Origin: Streptomyces gelaticus
GTDB taxonomy: Bacteria; Actinomycetota; Actinomycetes; Streptomycetales; Streptomycetaceae
NCBI RefSeq assembly: GCF_014649535.1
Contig: NZ_BMTF01000008.1
Location: forward strand, 1-64,000
Length of the DNA stretch: 64,000 nt
Direction of reading: 5' to 3'
In this document: positions 33,044-46,627 of the stretch, in pieces
How the letters are laid out: the number at the start of each line of letters is the position of its first letter
Position numbering within the stretch: position 1 is the first letter of the stretch
The notes under the pieces: generated by a model
What the model saw: the letters and a program-made list of their open reading frames with translations, nothing else
What the model was told of the DNA's origin: nothing
The model's database searches: none
Translations under genes and position numbers: made by a program

Positions 33044-36000
33044 TTGGCCGCCTCGCGCAACGCCTCGACCGCGAATACGAACAACGGTGCCAGCACCGCC
33101 CCGCTGCGCATCTCCTTTGCAAAAATCAAGGAGCCCCTCGAGGTTCCGAACCTCCTCGCGCTGCAGACCGAGAGCTTTGACTGGCTCCTCGGCAATGCCG
33201 CATGGAAGGCTCGCGTCGAGGCTGCTCTGGACAGCGGACAGAACGTCCCGACCAAGTCCGGCCTGGAAGAGATCTTCGAGGAGATCTCGCCGATCGAGGA
33301 CTTCTCCGGGTCGATGTCGCTGACTTTCCGCGACCACCGCTTCGAGCCCCCGAAGAACTCGATCGACGAGTGCAAGGAGCGCGACTTCACGTACGCCGCC
33401 CCGCTCTTCGTCACCGCTGAGTTCACCAACAACGAGACCGGCGAGATCAAGTCCCAGACGGTCTTCATGGGCGACTTCCCGCTCATGACCAACAAGGGCA
33501 CCTTCGTCATCAACGGCACCGAGCGTGTCGTCGTGTCGCAGCTGGTCCGCTCGCCGGGTGTCTACTTCGACTCCTCCATCGACAAGACGTCCGACAAGGA
33601 CATCTTCTCCGCCAAGATCATCCCGTCCCGGGGTGCCTGGCTGGAGATGGAGATCGACAAGCGCGACATGGTCGGTGTGCGCATCGACCGCAAGCGCAAG
33701 CAGTCCGTCACCGTTCTCCTGAAGGCTCTCGGCTGGACGACCGAGCAGATCCTGGAAGAGTTCGGCGAGTACGAGTCGATGCGCGCCACCCTGGAGAAGG
33801 ACCACACCCAGGGCCAGGACGACGCACTGCTCGACATCTACCGCAAGCTGCGTCCGGGCGAGCCGCCCACCCGTGAGGCCGCTCAGACGCTGCTCGAGAA
33901 CCTCTACTTCAACCCGAAGCGCTACGACCTCGCGAAGGTCGGCCGCTACAAGGTGAACAAGAAGCTCGGCGCCGACGAGCCGCTGGACGCCGGTGTGCTC
34001 ACCAGCGACGACGTCATCGCGACGATCAAGTACCTGGTCAAGCTGCACGCCGGTGAGACCGAGACGGTCGGCGAGTCCGGCCGCTCGATCATGGTCGAGA
34101 CCGATGACATCGACCACTTCGGCAACCGTCGTATCCGCAACGTCGGCGAGCTGATCCAGAACCAGGTCCGTACGGGTCTCGCCCGTATGGAGCGCGTCGT
34201 GCGCGAGCGCATGACCACCCAGGACGTCGAGGCGATCACGCCGCAGACCCTGATCAACATCCGGCCGGTCGTCGCCTCCATCAAGGAGTTCTTCGGCACC
34301 AGCCAGCTGTCCCAGTTCATGGACCAGAACAACCCGCTGTCGGGCCTGACGCACAAGCGTCGTCTCAACGCCCTCGGCCCGGGTGGTCTCTCCCGTGAGC
34401 GGGCCGGCTTCGAGGTCCGTGACGTGCACCCCTCGCACTACGGCCGCATGTGCCCGATCGAGACGCCGGAAGGCCCGAACATCGGTCTGATCGGCTCGCT
34501 GGCCTCCTACGGCCGGATCAACGCGTTCGGTTTCATCGAGACGCCGTACCGCAAGGTCGTCGACGGCCAGGTCACCGACGAGGTCGACTACCTGACCGCC
34601 GACGAGGAGGACCGCTTCGTCATCGCGCAGGCCAACGCGCCGCTCAGCGACGAGCTGCGGTTCGCCGAGTCCCGCGTGCTGGTCCGCCGCCGTGGCGGCG
34701 AGGTCGACTACGTGCCCGGCGCGGACGTCGACTACATGGACGTCTCGCCGCGCCAGATGGTGTCCGTCGCGACCGCGATGATCCCCTTCCTGGAGCACGA
34801 CGACGCCAACCGTGCCCTCATGGGCGCGAACATGATGCGTCAGGCGGTGCCGCTGATTAAGTCGGAGGCCCCGCTCGTCGGCACCGGCATGGAGTACCGC
34901 TGCGCCACCGACGCCGGCGACGTGCTCAAGGCCGAGAAGGACGGTGTGGTCCAGGAGGTCTCCGCGGACTACATCACCGTCACCAACGACGACGGCACGT
35001 ACACCACGTACCGCATCGCCAAGTTCATGCGCTCCAACCAGGGCACCTCGGTCAACCAGAAGGTTGTCGTCTCCGAGGGCGACCGGGTCGTCGCCGACCA
35101 GGTGCTCGCCGACGGTCCGGCCACCGAGAACGGTGAGATGGCCCTCGGCAAGAACCTGCTCGTGGCGTTCATGCCGTGGGAGGGTCACAACTACGAGGAC
35201 GCGATCATCCTGTCGCAGCGCCTCGTGCAGGACGACGTCCTCTCCTCGATCCACATCGAGGAGCACGAGGTCGACGCCCGTGACACCAAGCTCGGCCCGG
35301 AGGAGATCACCCGGGACATCCCGAACGTCTCCGAAGAGGTCCTCGCCGACCTCGACGAGCGCGGCATCATCCGTATCGGTGCCGAGGTCGTCGCCGGTGA
35401 CATCCTCGTCGGCAAGGTCACGCCCAAGGGTGAGACCGAGCTGACCCCCGAGGAGCGCCTGCTCCGCGCGATCTTCGGTGAGAAGGCGCGCGAGGTGCGC
35501 GACACCTCGCTGAAGGTGCCGCACGGTGAGATCGGCAAGGTCATCGGCGTCCGCGTCTTCGACCGCGAAGAGGGCGACGAGCTGCCGCCGGGCGTGAACC
35601 AGCTGGTCCGCGTCTACGTCGCGCAGAAGCGCAAGATCACCGACGGTGACAAGCTCGCCGGCCGTCACGGCAACAAGGGCGTCATCTCGAAGATCCTGCC
35701 GATCGAGGACATGCCGTTCCTGGAGGACGGCACCCCGGTCGACATCATCCTCAACCCGCTGGGTGTCCCGTCCCGAATGAACCCGGGACAGGTCCTGGAG
35801 ATCCACCTCGGCTGGCTCGCCAGCCGCGGCTGGGACGTCTCCGGCCTCGGTGACGAGTGGGCCAAGCGCCTGCAGGCCATCGGCGCCGACCAGGTCGCCC
35901 CCGGCACCAACGTCGCCACCCCCGTCTTCGACGGTGCGCGCGAGGACGAGATCTCCGGTCTCTTCGAGGCCACGATCCCGAACCGCGACGGCGACCGCCT

Positions 36001-36529
36001 GGTACAGCCCTCCGGCAAGGCCAAGCTGTTCGACGGCCGCTCCGGCGAGCCGTTCCCGGACCCGGTCTCGGTCGGCTACATGTACATCCTCAAGCTGCAC
36101 CACCTCGTCGACGACAAGCTGCACGCTCGTTCGACGGGCCCGTACTCCATGATCACCCAGCAGCCGCTGGGTGGTAAGGCGCAGTTCGGTGGTCAGCGAT
36201 TCGGTGAGATGGAGGTGTGGGCCCTTGAGGCTTACGGCGCCGCGTACGCCCTCCAGGAGCTCCTGACGATCAAGTCCGACGACGTGACCGGCCGCGTGAA
36301 GGTCTACGAGGCCATCGTCAAGGGCGAGAACATCCCCGAGCCGGGCATCCCTGAGTCCTTCAAGGTGCTCATCAAGGAAATGCAGTCGCTCTGCCTCAAT
36401 GTGGAGGTGCTGTCCTCGGACGGCATGTCCATCGAGATGCGCGACACGGACGAGGACGTCTTCCGCGCGGCGGAGGAGCTCGGTATCGACCTGTCCCGGC
36501 GCGAGCCGAGCAGCGTCGAAGAGGTCTGA
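33044..36529 (+). CDS. rpoB: DNA-directed RNA polymerase subunit beta, with Asn at the main rifampicin-resistance site
   Basis: Beta subunit of RNA polymerase, 1161 residues, full length. The start is a TTG at 33044, seven bases after GGAAGGA, giving the usual Streptomyces N-terminus ([12 protein letters not shown]). The rifampicin region has the usual [20 protein letters not shown], but the next residues read RLNALGPGG: codon 442 is AAC (34367-34369), where S. coelicolor and E. coli have Ser (E. coli S531). Asp, His and Arg at the other main resistance positions are unchanged. Catalytic motifs such as [18 protein letters not shown] are intact. Cotranscribed with rpoC. Confidence 0.97.
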   Translation: MAASRNASTANTNNGASTAPLRISFAKIKEPLEVPNLLALQTESFDWLLGNAAWKARVEAALDSGQNVPTKSGLEEIFEEISPIEDFSGSMSLTFRDHRFEPPKNSIDECKERDFTYAAPLFVTAEFTNNETGEIKSQTVFMGDFPLMTNKGTFVINGTERVVVSQLVRSPGVYFDSSIDKTSDKDIFSAKIIPSRGAWLEMEIDKRDMVGVRIDRKRKQSVTVLLKALGWTTEQILEEFGEYESMRATLEKDHTQGQDDALLDIYRKLRPGEPPTREAAQTLLENLYFNPKRYDLAKVGRYKVNKKLGADEPLDAGVLTSDDVIATIKYLVKLHAGETETVGESGRSIMVETDDIDHFGNRRIRNVGELIQNQVRTGLARMERVVRERMTTQDVEAITPQTLINIRPVVASIKEFFGTSQLSQFMDQNNPLSGLTHKRRLNALGPGGLSRERAGFEVRDVHPSHYGRMCPIETPEGPNIGLIGSLASYGRINAFGFIETPYRKVVDGQVTDEVDYLTADEEDRFVIAQANAPLSDELRFAESRVLVRRRGGEVDYVPGADVDYMDVSPRQMVSVATAMIPFLEHDDANRALMGANMMRQAVPLIKSEAPLVGTGMEYRCATDAGDVLKAEKDGVVQEVSADYITVTNDDGTYTTYRIAKFMRSNQGTSVNQKVVVSEGDRVVADQVLADGPATENGEMALGKNLLVAFMPWEGHNYEDAIILSQRLVQDDVLSSIHIEEHEVDARDTKLGPEEITRDIPNVSEEVLADLDERGIIRIGAEVVAGDILVGKVTPKGETELTPEERLLRAIFGEKAREVRDTSLKVPHGEIGKVIGVRVFDREEGDELPPGVNQLVRVYVAQKRKITDGDKLAGRHGNKGVISKILPIEDMPFLEDGTPVDIILNPLGVPSRMNPGQVLEIHLGWLASRGWDVSGLGDEWAKRLQAIGADQVAPGTNVATPVFDGAREDEISGLFEATIPNRDGDRLVQPSGKAKLFDGRSGEPFPDPVSVGYMYILKLHHLVDDKLHARSTGPYSMITQQPLGGKAQFGGQRFGEMEVWALEAYGAAYALQELLTIKSDDVTGRVKVYEAIVKGENIPEPGIPESFKVLIKEMQSLCLNVEVLSSDGMSIEMRDTDEDVFRAAEELGIDLSRREPSSVEEV

Positions 36530-36658
36530 CGGGTTGGCCGGCCGGATCCCCGTGATCCGGCCGGCTCTCCCCGGACCCGTTCAGACCATTGCTGAAGTGC
36601 CCCGATTTCTCGCCTGACGCGAGGGGGCTCGAACCCCCGAAAGAGGGATTGACGACAA

Positions 36659-40558
<3,900 letters not shown>

Positions 40559-40575
40559 GCGAGTCGCTTGACCGA

Positions 40576-40620
40576 CCGGAGGGCGGTCACCCCGTTTCGT
40601 ACGGGGTGACCGCCCTCCGG
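40576..40620. terminator. Strong bidirectional terminator between rpoC and the M48 gene
   Basis: Perfect 20-bp inverted repeat (40576-40595 with 40601-40620) with a five-base loop, the longest perfect hairpin I found. It insulates rpoBC from the convergent minus-strand cluster. Confidence 0.9.
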
Positions 40621-40652
40621 CTTTACCGGCTCTTCCTGTGGGGCGGCCGGGC

Positions 40653-41654
40653 CTACAGGTAGCGCCGAAGATGGTGCAGCCGGGTCGGGACGTCGGGGTG
40701 GGTGGAGAGCAACCGGGCGGGCACCGACTCGTGCCCGGACAGGCCGCCCGCGTGCAGCATCTCCAGCACCTCGGCGAGTTCCGGGGCGAACCCGAGTACC
40801 GCGGCATGCCGGTCGGCACGGAGCTCGGCGCGGCGTCCCACGGCCGCCGACAGGTAGGGGAGCACGAGCAGCAGCGGCAGCCCGTAGAGAATCCGGGCGG
40901 CGGTGGAGTCGAGCCCGCCCATCGCGAGGAGCAGAAGGCCCACGGCCAGGTAGACGGCACACCGGGCGGGCGTGACCACGGACCGCGCCGTCGCGAGGAG
41001 CACACGCCGGACCAGCCGCCCGGGCAGCCCGTACCAGTGGCAGATCAGCAACGACCACGCGTGACCTCCGGTGTGATGCCCCAGCTCATGGGCGAGTACG
41101 GCGGCCAGTCGGCTGCTCGACAGCTGTTCCAGCGCGTACCGGGTGACCCCCACGATGTGTCCCGCGGCGGCGTACGCGTTGAGGTCGTCGCTCTCCTCGA
41201 CCCAGAGCCGGTACCGGGTCCCGTCGACTCCGGCGACGGCCGCCACCTCCCACCAGACCGGCTCCAGCCGCGCGGCCTCCTGGGGCATCGGGCGCCGCAG
41301 CCCGAACAGGTAGCGGGCGAGCAGATCCTCCGTGGGCCGGTGGAAGACCAGCGCACCGGAGGCGGCCCAGAGGGCGACCGGTATCCAGCACGGCACCCCG
41401 AGCCCGGCGTCCAGGAGCACGCCCGCGAGCAGGACCACCAGTGCACTCGTCAGGAAGGCGGGCAGGGCCAGCGCCAGCTGCCCCAGCGCGGTGAGGTCCA
41501 TCCGCCGCTGACGCGCCGCGTAGTAGACGCGCCGACCGGGGCCGTGCTCATAAACCAGGTCGTCGGGCAACGGTGGCGCGGTGGCGGCCGGATCGGGTTC
41601 CCGAAGCGGTACAGGGTCGTCGCCCGGGTCCCGGGGCCGAGAGGTCGGTGGCAT
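40653..41654 (-). CDS. M48 family metallopeptidase, last gene of the conflict-type cluster
   Basis: Membrane-anchored zinc peptidase, 333 residues. Two N-terminal helices (about 60-110 region) and two more near 225-265 flank the catalytic domain; the zinc motif is HELGHH and the third ligand is the Glu in RRAELRADRHA; the closing LSTHPDVPTRL resembles HtpX. ATG at 41654 is preferred as AAGGA lies eight bases upstream; an ATG at 41663 is possible. It follows the PycTM-like gene by 27 nt on the same strand and is probably co-transcribed. Proteases are frequent in bacterial conflict operons, but its role here is unknown. Confidence 0.85.
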   Translation of the reverse strand: MPPTSRPRDPGDDPVPLREPDPAATAPPLPDDLVYEHGPGRRVYYAARQRRMDLTALGQLALALPAFLTSALVVLLAGVLLDAGLGVPCWIPVALWAASGALVFHRPTEDLLARYLFGLRRPMPQEAARLEPVWWEVAAVAGVDGTRYRLWVEESDDLNAYAAAGHIVGVTRYALEQLSSSRLAAVLAHELGHHTGGHAWSLLICHWYGLPGRLVRRVLLATARSVVTPARCAVYLAVGLLLLAMGGLDSTAARILYGLPLLLVLPYLSAAVGRRAELRADRHAAVLGFAPELAEVLEMLHAGGLSGHESVPARLLSTHPDVPTRLHHLRRYL

Positions 41655-41681
41655 CGTGATCATCCTTAGGCGGTCGGGGCG

Positions 41682-42191
41682 TCAGTTGAGCAGCAGCGAG
41701 GCGGGGAGCAGGACAGTGCCCACGGAGTAGGCGAGCAGCCCGGCCCGTATCCACCGGTGCTTGCACAGGGCGATCCGGCTGGTCTCGGCCAGGGCCGTGA
41801 CGAGTGCGGCGGCCCGGGAGCTTTCGGTGGCGTCGAGCGCCTCCGGCAACCGGCCCCGCCGGGCGGCGTGCCGGATGTCCGCGAAGTAGGTGAGTGGCTC
41901 CCCGGGGGTCCAGGTGCTGCGGCGGTAGCGCGGGAGCACGGCCATCAGCATGGAGAACAGCGCGGTCGCCAGACCGCCGGTGCCCGTCCACCACAGGGCG
42001 GCCCCGGGGCCGGAGAGCGTGCCCGGCCGCCACGCGCTGCCCGCCAGCCAGCCGCTGATCACGCCCGCGGTCATGCCGAGCGCGGCGACCAGTACGGATG
42101 CCTTGCTGTCGGCCCGGGAGATCTCGGCCCGCAGTTCGAGGAGCAGCCGCTCCCCGGCAGTGGTGGGCCGGCCCGGTGAGCTGTCGGTCAT
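41682..42191 (-). CDS. Small membrane protein resembling the Pycsar effector PycTM
   Basis: 169 residues with three hydrophobic helices (31-51, 65-86, 148-168). Features matching the Pycsar-effector family (formerly DUF5706): an N-terminal helix ending in ISRADSKASVL that runs into TM1, a cytoplasmic YFADI segment after TM2, and a helical stretch (TALAETSRIALCKHRWIRAG) leading into the last TM. PycTM proteins damage the membrane when they sense cyclic pyrimidine nucleotides. The ATG at 42191 overlaps the stop of the preceding gene (ATGA), so both are translated together. I am fairly sure of the family; the ligand is not known. Confidence 0.75.
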   Translation of the reverse strand: MTDSSPGRPTTAGERLLLELRAEISRADSKASVLVAALGMTAGVISGWLAGSAWRPGTLSGPGAALWWTGTGGLATALFSMLMAVLPRYRRSTWTPGEPLTYFADIRHAARRGRLPEALDATESSRAAALVTALAETSRIALCKHRWIRAGLLAYSVGTVLLPASLLLN

Positions 42192-43504
42192 GTGCCCGCC
42201 TCCTCCCGGCCCGGCGCTCCCGCCGCGTCCTCGGTACCGGCCGGCTCCAGGGGGGTGCTGCCGTAGCCCGGCGGGGGCCGCCAGTCCGGGAACGGCACGG
42301 AGGGGGCGGCTGCCGTCAGGCCGGTGGTGCCGGGGCCGGACATGCCCGGTGCAGCTGTGCCCGGTACCGTCTCGGGGGCGTCCTGCGGCATCGACACGGT
42401 CAGCCGCCCCCCGGTCCCGCCGTGCGCGGTGACGCCGGGAAGGTGCTGGTCCAGTACGTCGATCAGGGCCTGGAGAGCCTTCTTCTTCGGTTCCTCCAGC
42501 TCGTGGTTCTCCGCGCTGTCGCCCTTCAGCAGCTCTCCGGCCAGCTCCAACCGCGCCTTGATCATGTGGAGCTGGTCCTGGCGCAGGCTCGCCACCACGA
42601 GCTCGGTGTCCTCGGGGTGGTCCACGAGGTGGAGCGCCCATGCGCGGACCCCGCCCTGCTCCAGGTGCTTCTCGTAGAACGCGATCTTCTCCTCGTTCAC
42701 CTGCTGCAGCTCCATCCGGGCCCGCGCCCGGTCGACCGCCTCGGTGTGCTGCCACTGCTGCTGGCGCAGCCTCAGCCGGTGCTGCTGCTCCTCGAACTCG
42801 GTCGCGCGCCCCCACTGCAGCGCGTCCTGTTCCCTGACGCGCCGGTCGATCGCGGAGTCGTGCTCCCTGCCGCGGAGTTCGGCGCGGATCTGCTCGGTGG
42901 CCGTGTGGTCGATGGAGCGCATGCGCCGGACATGCTCGATAACCCCCTGGTCTCCGCGCAGCCGGACCGTCCAGTCGGCCGCGAGCCCCGCCCGGGCGCC
43001 GAGCGTGCCGTGCCCGCGGACCTCCCGCAGCAGCGCCTCCTCGGCCGCCGCGCTCCGGGAGACGGCGTAGCGGCGGGTGACGGCACGGGCCGACTGCTCC
43101 AGCTCGCCGACCAGCAGCCGCGGCACGTCACGGTGCCTGCTCGCCACGAACCGCGCGGGATCGACGACCTGCCACGACAGCTCGACGACCACCGCGAACT
43201 CGAAGGCGTCGTCGTCGCTCGGCAGCGCGATCTCCTCGCGCACCGGATGGACCCCCATGTCGACCTCGTACACCGCGGTGTAGCGCTTCGCGGCGGCTCC
43301 GGCACGAGTAGGGCGGACGGGCGGGAGATAGGTGTCGTACGAGCCGTCCGGGGCCGAGAAGACCAGCGCGTGGTCGATCCGGGTGAGCGGACGGCGGGCG
43401 AAGCCGAAACGGGACAGCTGCCGGACCGTGACCACCGGATCGGTCAACCGCGTACCGCGGTCGGCCCGTTGGTCCCAGTCGGGGGTTCGGCGGAATTCGG
43501 GCAT
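42188..43504 (-). CDS. SPFH/band-7-like coiled-coil protein in the conflict cluster (putative)
   Basis: 438 residues. Residues about 70-200 show a beta-rich pattern with VVVELSWQVVDPARFV and a following helix, reminiscent of the SPFH (stomatin/flotillin) fold. A long charged helix rich in Arg, Gln and Glu follows (about 205-290, coiled coil), then a helical part and a Pro/Gly-rich tail. There is no clear transmembrane helix. ATG at 43504 follows GGAGAG. It lies 35 nt after the NTPase gene and overlaps the PycTM-like gene by four bases. SPFH proteins scaffold membrane complexes, so it may link sensor and membrane effector. The SPFH call is from pattern only. Confidence 0.6.
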   Translation of the reverse strand: MPEFRRTPDWDQRADRGTRLTDPVVTVRQLSRFGFARRPLTRIDHALVFSAPDGSYDTYLPPVRPTRAGAAAKRYTAVYEVDMGVHPVREEIALPSDDDAFEFAVVVELSWQVVDPARFVASRHRDVPRLLVGELEQSARAVTRRYAVSRSAAAEEALLREVRGHGTLGARAGLAADWTVRLRGDQGVIEHVRRMRSIDHTATEQIRAELRGREHDSAIDRRVREQDALQWGRATEFEEQQHRLRLRQQQWQHTEAVDRARARMELQQVNEEKIAFYEKHLEQGGVRAWALHLVDHPEDTELVVASLRQDQLHMIKARLELAGELLKGDSAENHELEEPKKKALQALIDVLDQHLPGVTAHGGTGGRLTVSMPQDAPETVPGTAAPGMSGPGTTGLTAAAPSVPFPDWRPPPGYGSTPLEPAGTEDAAGAPGREEAGT

Positions 43505-43539
43505 GGGCACTCTCCTGTCACTGTGGAAGGGGGAGCGGG

Positions 43540-45714
43540 TCAGGAACGCGGCAGGACGGCCAGCAGCCGGCCCGTCACGGGCGGGGGATCGGCGCCGTCC
43601 TCGCCGGGCATCGTCCGCAGGAGGTGGCTGATCCGCTGGTACTCCGGCGGCGTGGTGACGAGCGAGGGCAGCAGGGCGGCGAGCGCCCACTCGGTGCCGG
43701 GAGCGTGGTCCGCCGACAGCACCCAGCGGCGGAGCACGTCGAGGGCGTCCCGGGTGTGGCCCCGGTCGCCCAGGGCGGTGCGCCACAGCTCGGCGATGCC
43801 CTGGGCGTCGGGGGTACGCGCCGCCGACGCCCGCGCGTACCAGGACAGGACGCGTGGCTGCCCGTCGCGTTCGTCCTGCTCGGTCCGGCGGCAGGCGCCG
43901 AGGAAGCCGCCGAGCGCGAGGTCGGCCGCCGGCCGGTCGTCGTGCACCGTCCTGACCAGCTCCGCGACCACGTCCTCGCCCGCCGGTGACAGCAGCAGCA
44001 GCTCCACGGACTCGGCGAGCTGACCCGTCAGATCCGGGTCCGGATTCGGCTGCCCCGCCTCGTGCCGGGCCGCCGCGCGCAGTGCGGCCAGGGTCTTTGC
44101 GGGGCGTTCCGGCCCGATCAGCCCGTGGGCCCGGATGGCCACCCAGCGCAGCGACGACTCCTCGCTCTCGCACCAGGCGTCGAGGATGCGCGGCACGTTG
44201 GGAGTGCCCAGCACATGGGCGAGGGTGAGCGCGCCGACGGCGACGAGACGGTGCCGGTAGAGCCGGGAGGAGGCCCACGGCTCGATGATCAGCGCCATGG
44301 CGGACGGCAGATCGGTGTGGGCGAGGACGGCGACGGTGGAGGCGGCGCGTGTGCGTACGAAGGGCCGCCCGTCCCCGGCCAGCTGCTGCAGCCAGTGCAC
44401 GAGCGCGGGCCGCGCCGAGGGATGCCCGGTCCAGATCTCGCGCAGCAGCACCAGCGGGGCCCGCTCGTCGAGATAGGCGGCCTTCACCTGGCGGACCGGG
44501 CCCCACTCGGTGGGCTCCTCGGCCTCGAACCGGCGCGCCCGCGCCAGCTGGAGCCGTTTGCCGATGTGCGTACCGAAGACCGGGACGGCGGCGCGCCGCA
44601 CCCCGCTCTCGGTCTCCTGGAGGAAGGCGTAGAGCAGATCGCCCAGCTCCGCCGTCAGGGCGTACGGCCCGTCGTCGAAGGCGGCCAGCGCGACGAGGAA
44701 TGCTTTTTCGCGCAGGTGCAGCACGGTCCCGTCGTCCTCGAACCACTCCTGGACCTGGTTCTCCAGCGCGACCAGGGAGTAACCGTCGAGGTGTGCGGCG
44801 TCGGCCTCCCCGGAGGCGTAGCGGGCCAGCAGCCGGGCGAACTGGGCGACCTCGCGCGGCTGATGGCTGCGTTCGAGGAACGCGGCCGCGGCGGGCAGGG
44901 ACAGCAGCTCCGGCACGCGGTCCTCGCCGTCCAGCAGCACCTTCAGGTGTGCGGCGAGGACATCGCCGGGTGGGGGCGCCTGCCAGTCCACCGCCGGTAC
45001 GTCCTCCAGCAGGGCGGCCGGCCCGACGGTGATCACCAGATACGCGTCCTCGCCCAGCTCCTTGCGGGCGGCCAGCAGGTCCGCCTCCCGCAGCGGCCGA
45101 CCCGGCGCGGTGACCAGGTCGCACAGGATGTGCCCGGTCCGGCCGCCGGGCGACTCACCGCCGCCGAGACCGTTCGTGAGCTGTCCGGGGGTGGTGTCCC
45201 GGTCGATCGCCCGGACCGGATCCGCGCGGAGCCGGTGCAGCAGCATGAGCGCGGCAGTCCGCCGGCCGGCGAAGTACGGGCCCGAGAGGACCAGCACGTG
45301 CTCGTCGCGGAGCCGGTCGGCCAGCGCCTCGAAGTCGTCGCACCCGGGGACGAAGCAGGCCGCCAGCTCCTCCAGGGCGGACTGTGCGATCTCGCCGGAG
45401 GTGTGGAGCGCGGAGGCCGCGCCGAACCGGTAGCTGATCTCGGTCCGTTCCAGCAGGATGTTCCCGTAGAACGTGCCGCCCGAGATGCCGTGGTTGGTCC
45501 CGCCGAAGACGCCCCCGCCGACCTGGGAGCCGTCCCCGAACCCCATGGTCCGCGGGGTGTGGTTCTCCAGGTCCCGCCGGGCCGCCCAGGCAGGCTGAGG
45601 CTGGTCGGTCTCCTCCGCGGTCTCCTCTTCGGCCGGGTGGCCCTCGGGGGCCTCGGGGGCCGGGTCGTCCCCTGCTGGGGGCCGGGCTCCCTGCGCCTGT
45701 TCCTCGGCGCTCAC
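43540..45714 (-). CDS. STAND/AAA-like NTPase with HEAT-like C-terminus and N-terminal signalling motif
   Basis: 724 residues. The first about 60 are acidic and disordered; residues 66-84 hold GGGVFGGTNHGISGGTFYG, nearly the same motif as at the C-terminus of the preceding cyclase-like protein. A P-loop-like segment follows (LSGPYFAGRRTAAL, 143-156; Lys replaced by Arg as in several bacterial conflict NTPases), then a Walker B-like HILCDL (195-200). From about 400 onward there are repeated helical pairs, probably HEAT-like repeats. The GTG start at 45714 overlaps the cyclase stop (GTGA). The layout, motif then NTPase then repeats, is that of an NLR-like sensor. Target unknown. Confidence 0.7.
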   Translation of the reverse strand: MSAEEQAQGARPPAGDDPAPEAPEGHPAEEETAEETDQPQPAWAARRDLENHTPRTMGFGDGSQVGGGVFGGTNHGISGGTFYGNILLERTEISYRFGAASALHTSGEIAQSALEELAACFVPGCDDFEALADRLRDEHVLVLSGPYFAGRRTAALMLLHRLRADPVRAIDRDTTPGQLTNGLGGGESPGGRTGHILCDLVTAPGRPLREADLLAARKELGEDAYLVITVGPAALLEDVPAVDWQAPPPGDVLAAHLKVLLDGEDRVPELLSLPAAAAFLERSHQPREVAQFARLLARYASGEADAAHLDGYSLVALENQVQEWFEDDGTVLHLREKAFLVALAAFDDGPYALTAELGDLLYAFLQETESGVRRAAVPVFGTHIGKRLQLARARRFEAEEPTEWGPVRQVKAAYLDERAPLVLLREIWTGHPSARPALVHWLQQLAGDGRPFVRTRAASTVAVLAHTDLPSAMALIIEPWASSRLYRHRLVAVGALTLAHVLGTPNVPRILDAWCESEESSLRWVAIRAHGLIGPERPAKTLAALRAAARHEAGQPNPDPDLTGQLAESVELLLLSPAGEDVVAELVRTVHDDRPAADLALGGFLGACRRTEQDERDGQPRVLSWYARASAARTPDAQGIAELWRTALGDRGHTRDALDVLRRWVLSADHAPGTEWALAALLPSLVTTPPEYQRISHLLRTMPGEDGADPPPVTGRLLAVLPRS

Positions 45715-46475
45715 CGGCGATCGCCCCGGCCGCCGTCGCCGAGACGGACCTCCCCGTGGAAGACGCCGCCGCCGATGCCGTGGTTGGTCCCGCCGAAGAC
45801 GCCGCCGTTGACCGGGGCGCCACCGGGACCCGGGGCCGGCACCGGCGACCGCAGGGCGGCCGGGACCACGTCCGGGACCACGTCCGGGGCCTGCGGGCAC
45901 TCCTCTGGGAGCGGACCGTGCAGCCACGCGTCGAGCGGGCCGTTCTTGCTCTCCACCGTGACGGAGCGGAACTCCTCCGCCGGGACGCCCGTGTGACTGT
46001 GCCGTACGACCCCCTGGTAGACCGCGTCGGACACGCAGAGCGCGAAGTCGTCCGGGCGGGCCCGCAGCGCCGACCTCAGCGCGTCCGCGTCCAGCAGCCT
46101 GCACGCATGGTTGAGGTCGCTGCCCACCCAGCCGTCGAGCGGGTCCACGGCGACGTACCCCGAAGCGACCACTCCCCGCAGCCGCATCCGTGCCGTGGCG
46201 GAGGCGCGCCGGTTCTGGCTGCGCAACCGGGCCGGTACCTCGGTCAACAGCGCCCGCAGCAGGGCGATCACCGAGCAGTTGGCGTCGATCAGCTCCATCA
46301 CGGAGTCACCGCGGTCCGCCCGCCGCCGCCGGGTCTCGTCGATCCCGGCGGCCAGCAGCGCCCGGTCGGTCAGGTCGTAGAGCATGCGGCGCAGGTACGC
46401 CTGCTCCACGTCGTCCCGCTCGCTGTACTTCTCGATGTCGAGCAGCAGGATCGTGCTGTTCACCGGATCGTTCAT
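45711..46475 (-). CDS. Class III nucleotide cyclase-like protein with C-terminal signalling motif
   Basis: 254 residues. The cyclase homology domain keeps the catalytic set: first metal Asp13 in ILLLDIEKYS, second metal Asp57 in ADRGDS, and the Asn122-x3-Arg126 pair in LNHACRLLDA. The usual RG-x-G-x-H/V stretch is RGVVASGYV. After residue 190 comes a Pro-rich linker and GGVFGGTNHGIGGGVFHG (224-241), shared with the adjacent NTPase. ATG at 46475 follows GAGAGG; the upstream ATG at 46514 has no ribosome site. Pycsar cyclases (PycC) belong to the same class; whether the product is cUMP, cCMP or cAMP cannot be read from sequence. Confidence 0.75.
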   Translation of the reverse strand: MNDPVNSTILLLDIEKYSERDDVEQAYLRRMLYDLTDRALLAAGIDETRRRRADRGDSVMELIDANCSVIALLRALLTEVPARLRSQNRRASATARMRLRGVVASGYVAVDPLDGWVGSDLNHACRLLDADALRSALRARPDDFALCVSDAVYQGVVRHSHTGVPAEEFRSVTVESKNGPLDAWLHGPLPEECPQAPDVVPDVVPAALRSPVPAPGPGGAPVNGGVFGGTNHGIGGGVFHGEVRLGDGGRGDRR

Positions 46476-46627
46476 GGGGTGCCTCTCGCTCGTGTCTCCG
46501 TGGGCCGAGGACATGAGCGTGGGGCTGGAGGGGCCGCGGTGGTGAGGAAGGATGACGCACTCGGTGTGTGACCGTGTGCACAGAGGCGGCGGGTGCCGTG
46601 CCGCCGTGGCGGGGTGCGGCGCCCGTG

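Noticed and set aside
43540..46104. Longer version of the NTPase starting at 46104
   Set aside because: The extra N-terminal part is the cyclase gene read in another frame. The GTG at 45714, overlapping the cyclase stop, is the sensible start.
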